Shown here: piece by piece, positions 5,583-5,684 of the stretch
How positions within the stretch are numbered: the first letter of the stretch is position 1
Layout: each line of letters begins with the position of its first letter
NCBI GenBank assembly: GCA_947305445.1
Contig: CAMZDU010000092.1
Span: 1 to 5,684 of the forward strand
DNA from: an uncultured Selenomonadales bacterium
GTDB taxonomy: Bacteria > Bacillota > Negativicutes > Selenomonadales > Selenomonadaceae
Length of the DNA stretch: 5,684 bases
Reading direction: 5' to 3'
Program-made: the position numbers and the translations under genes
Notes under the pieces: model-generated
Databases searched by the model: none
The model's input: only the letters and a program-made list of their open reading frames with translations
What the model was told of the DNA's origin: nothing

Positions 5583-5684
5583 TTAGCCCTCCTTGAGTTT
5601 TTCAGCCTTTTGAACGGCCTCCTCAATGCCGCCGACCATGTAGAACGCGTTTTCGGGCAAGTCGTCGTATTTGCCGGAAAGAAT
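5583..5684 (-). CDS. atpD: F1Fo ATP synthase beta subunit, C-terminal fragment
   Basis: The last 33 codons are visible, ending at TAA 5585-5583; the rest of the gene lies beyond the window edge. The fragment reads [14 protein letters not shown], then [16 protein letters not shown], the well-conserved C-terminal helices of the catalytic beta subunit. The catalytic P-loop is outside the window. The stop is three bases from the atpC start, and the atpC ribosome site lies within the final codons (Lys-Glu-Gly), consistent with coupled translation of beta and epsilon. Confidence 0.95.
   Translation of the reverse strand: MLSGKYDDLPENAFYMVGGIEEAVQKAEKLKEG

Noticed and set aside
1..5684. CRISPR arrays, tRNA or rRNA genes, riboswitches
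   Set aside because: No regularly spaced repeats, cloverleaf or conserved riboswitch core was seen on either strand.

Overview
The window looks like an ordinary chromosomal segment of a mid-GC, anaerobe-type bacterium. I see strong Shine-Dalgarno sites (TAAGGAG, AAGGAGG), frequent TTG/GTG starts, and GC-rich codons mixed with many A-tract/T-tract runs. A Firmicutes-type lineage, perhaps Negativicutes (Selenomonas-like), would fit. This is inference from style and gene content; no marker in the window proves it.

Left part, + strand (1-1895): the C-terminal part of a VirK/YbjX (DUF535) family protein, whose 5' end lies outside the window, overlaps by 4 bases a GT-B glycosyltransferase that starts on TTG. 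The two appear translationally coupled, and a role at the cell surface or envelope is plausible. Middle, + strand (1896-3419): a roughly 125-base intergenic region holds a candidate promoter and a 9-bp AT-rich inverted repeat. It is followed by a 12-helix MFS transporter closely resembling the niacin transporter NiaP/NaiP, closed by a strong hairpin terminator. Between this terminator and the converging aroH gene lies a short stretch with a bulged GC-rich hairpin followed by TTCAA. It resembles an orphan right end of an IS200/IS605 element, and it runs into the aroH stop codon.

Right part, - strand (3485-5684): reading leftward, the 3' end of atpD and all of atpC (F1-ATPase beta and epsilon) end at a clear intrinsic terminator. 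A new promoter (TTGACA) then drives a two-gene unit: a compact ABC-F-like tandem ATP-binding protein and aroH (chorismate mutase, chorismate to prephenate). The aroH Shine-Dalgarno sequence overlaps the stop codon of the ABC gene.

The most unusual gene is the ABC protein. Both ATPase domains keep Walker A and a Walker B aspartate, but both have lost about half of the segment between Walker A and the signature, the LSGGQ signature itself and the switch histidine. The ABC-F inter-domain linker is also missing. Despite this the gene is intact, with good expression signals. Three start codons are reassigned here on ribosome-binding-site spacing: niaP to GTG 2021, the ABC gene to TTG 4946, and aroH to ATG 3859.
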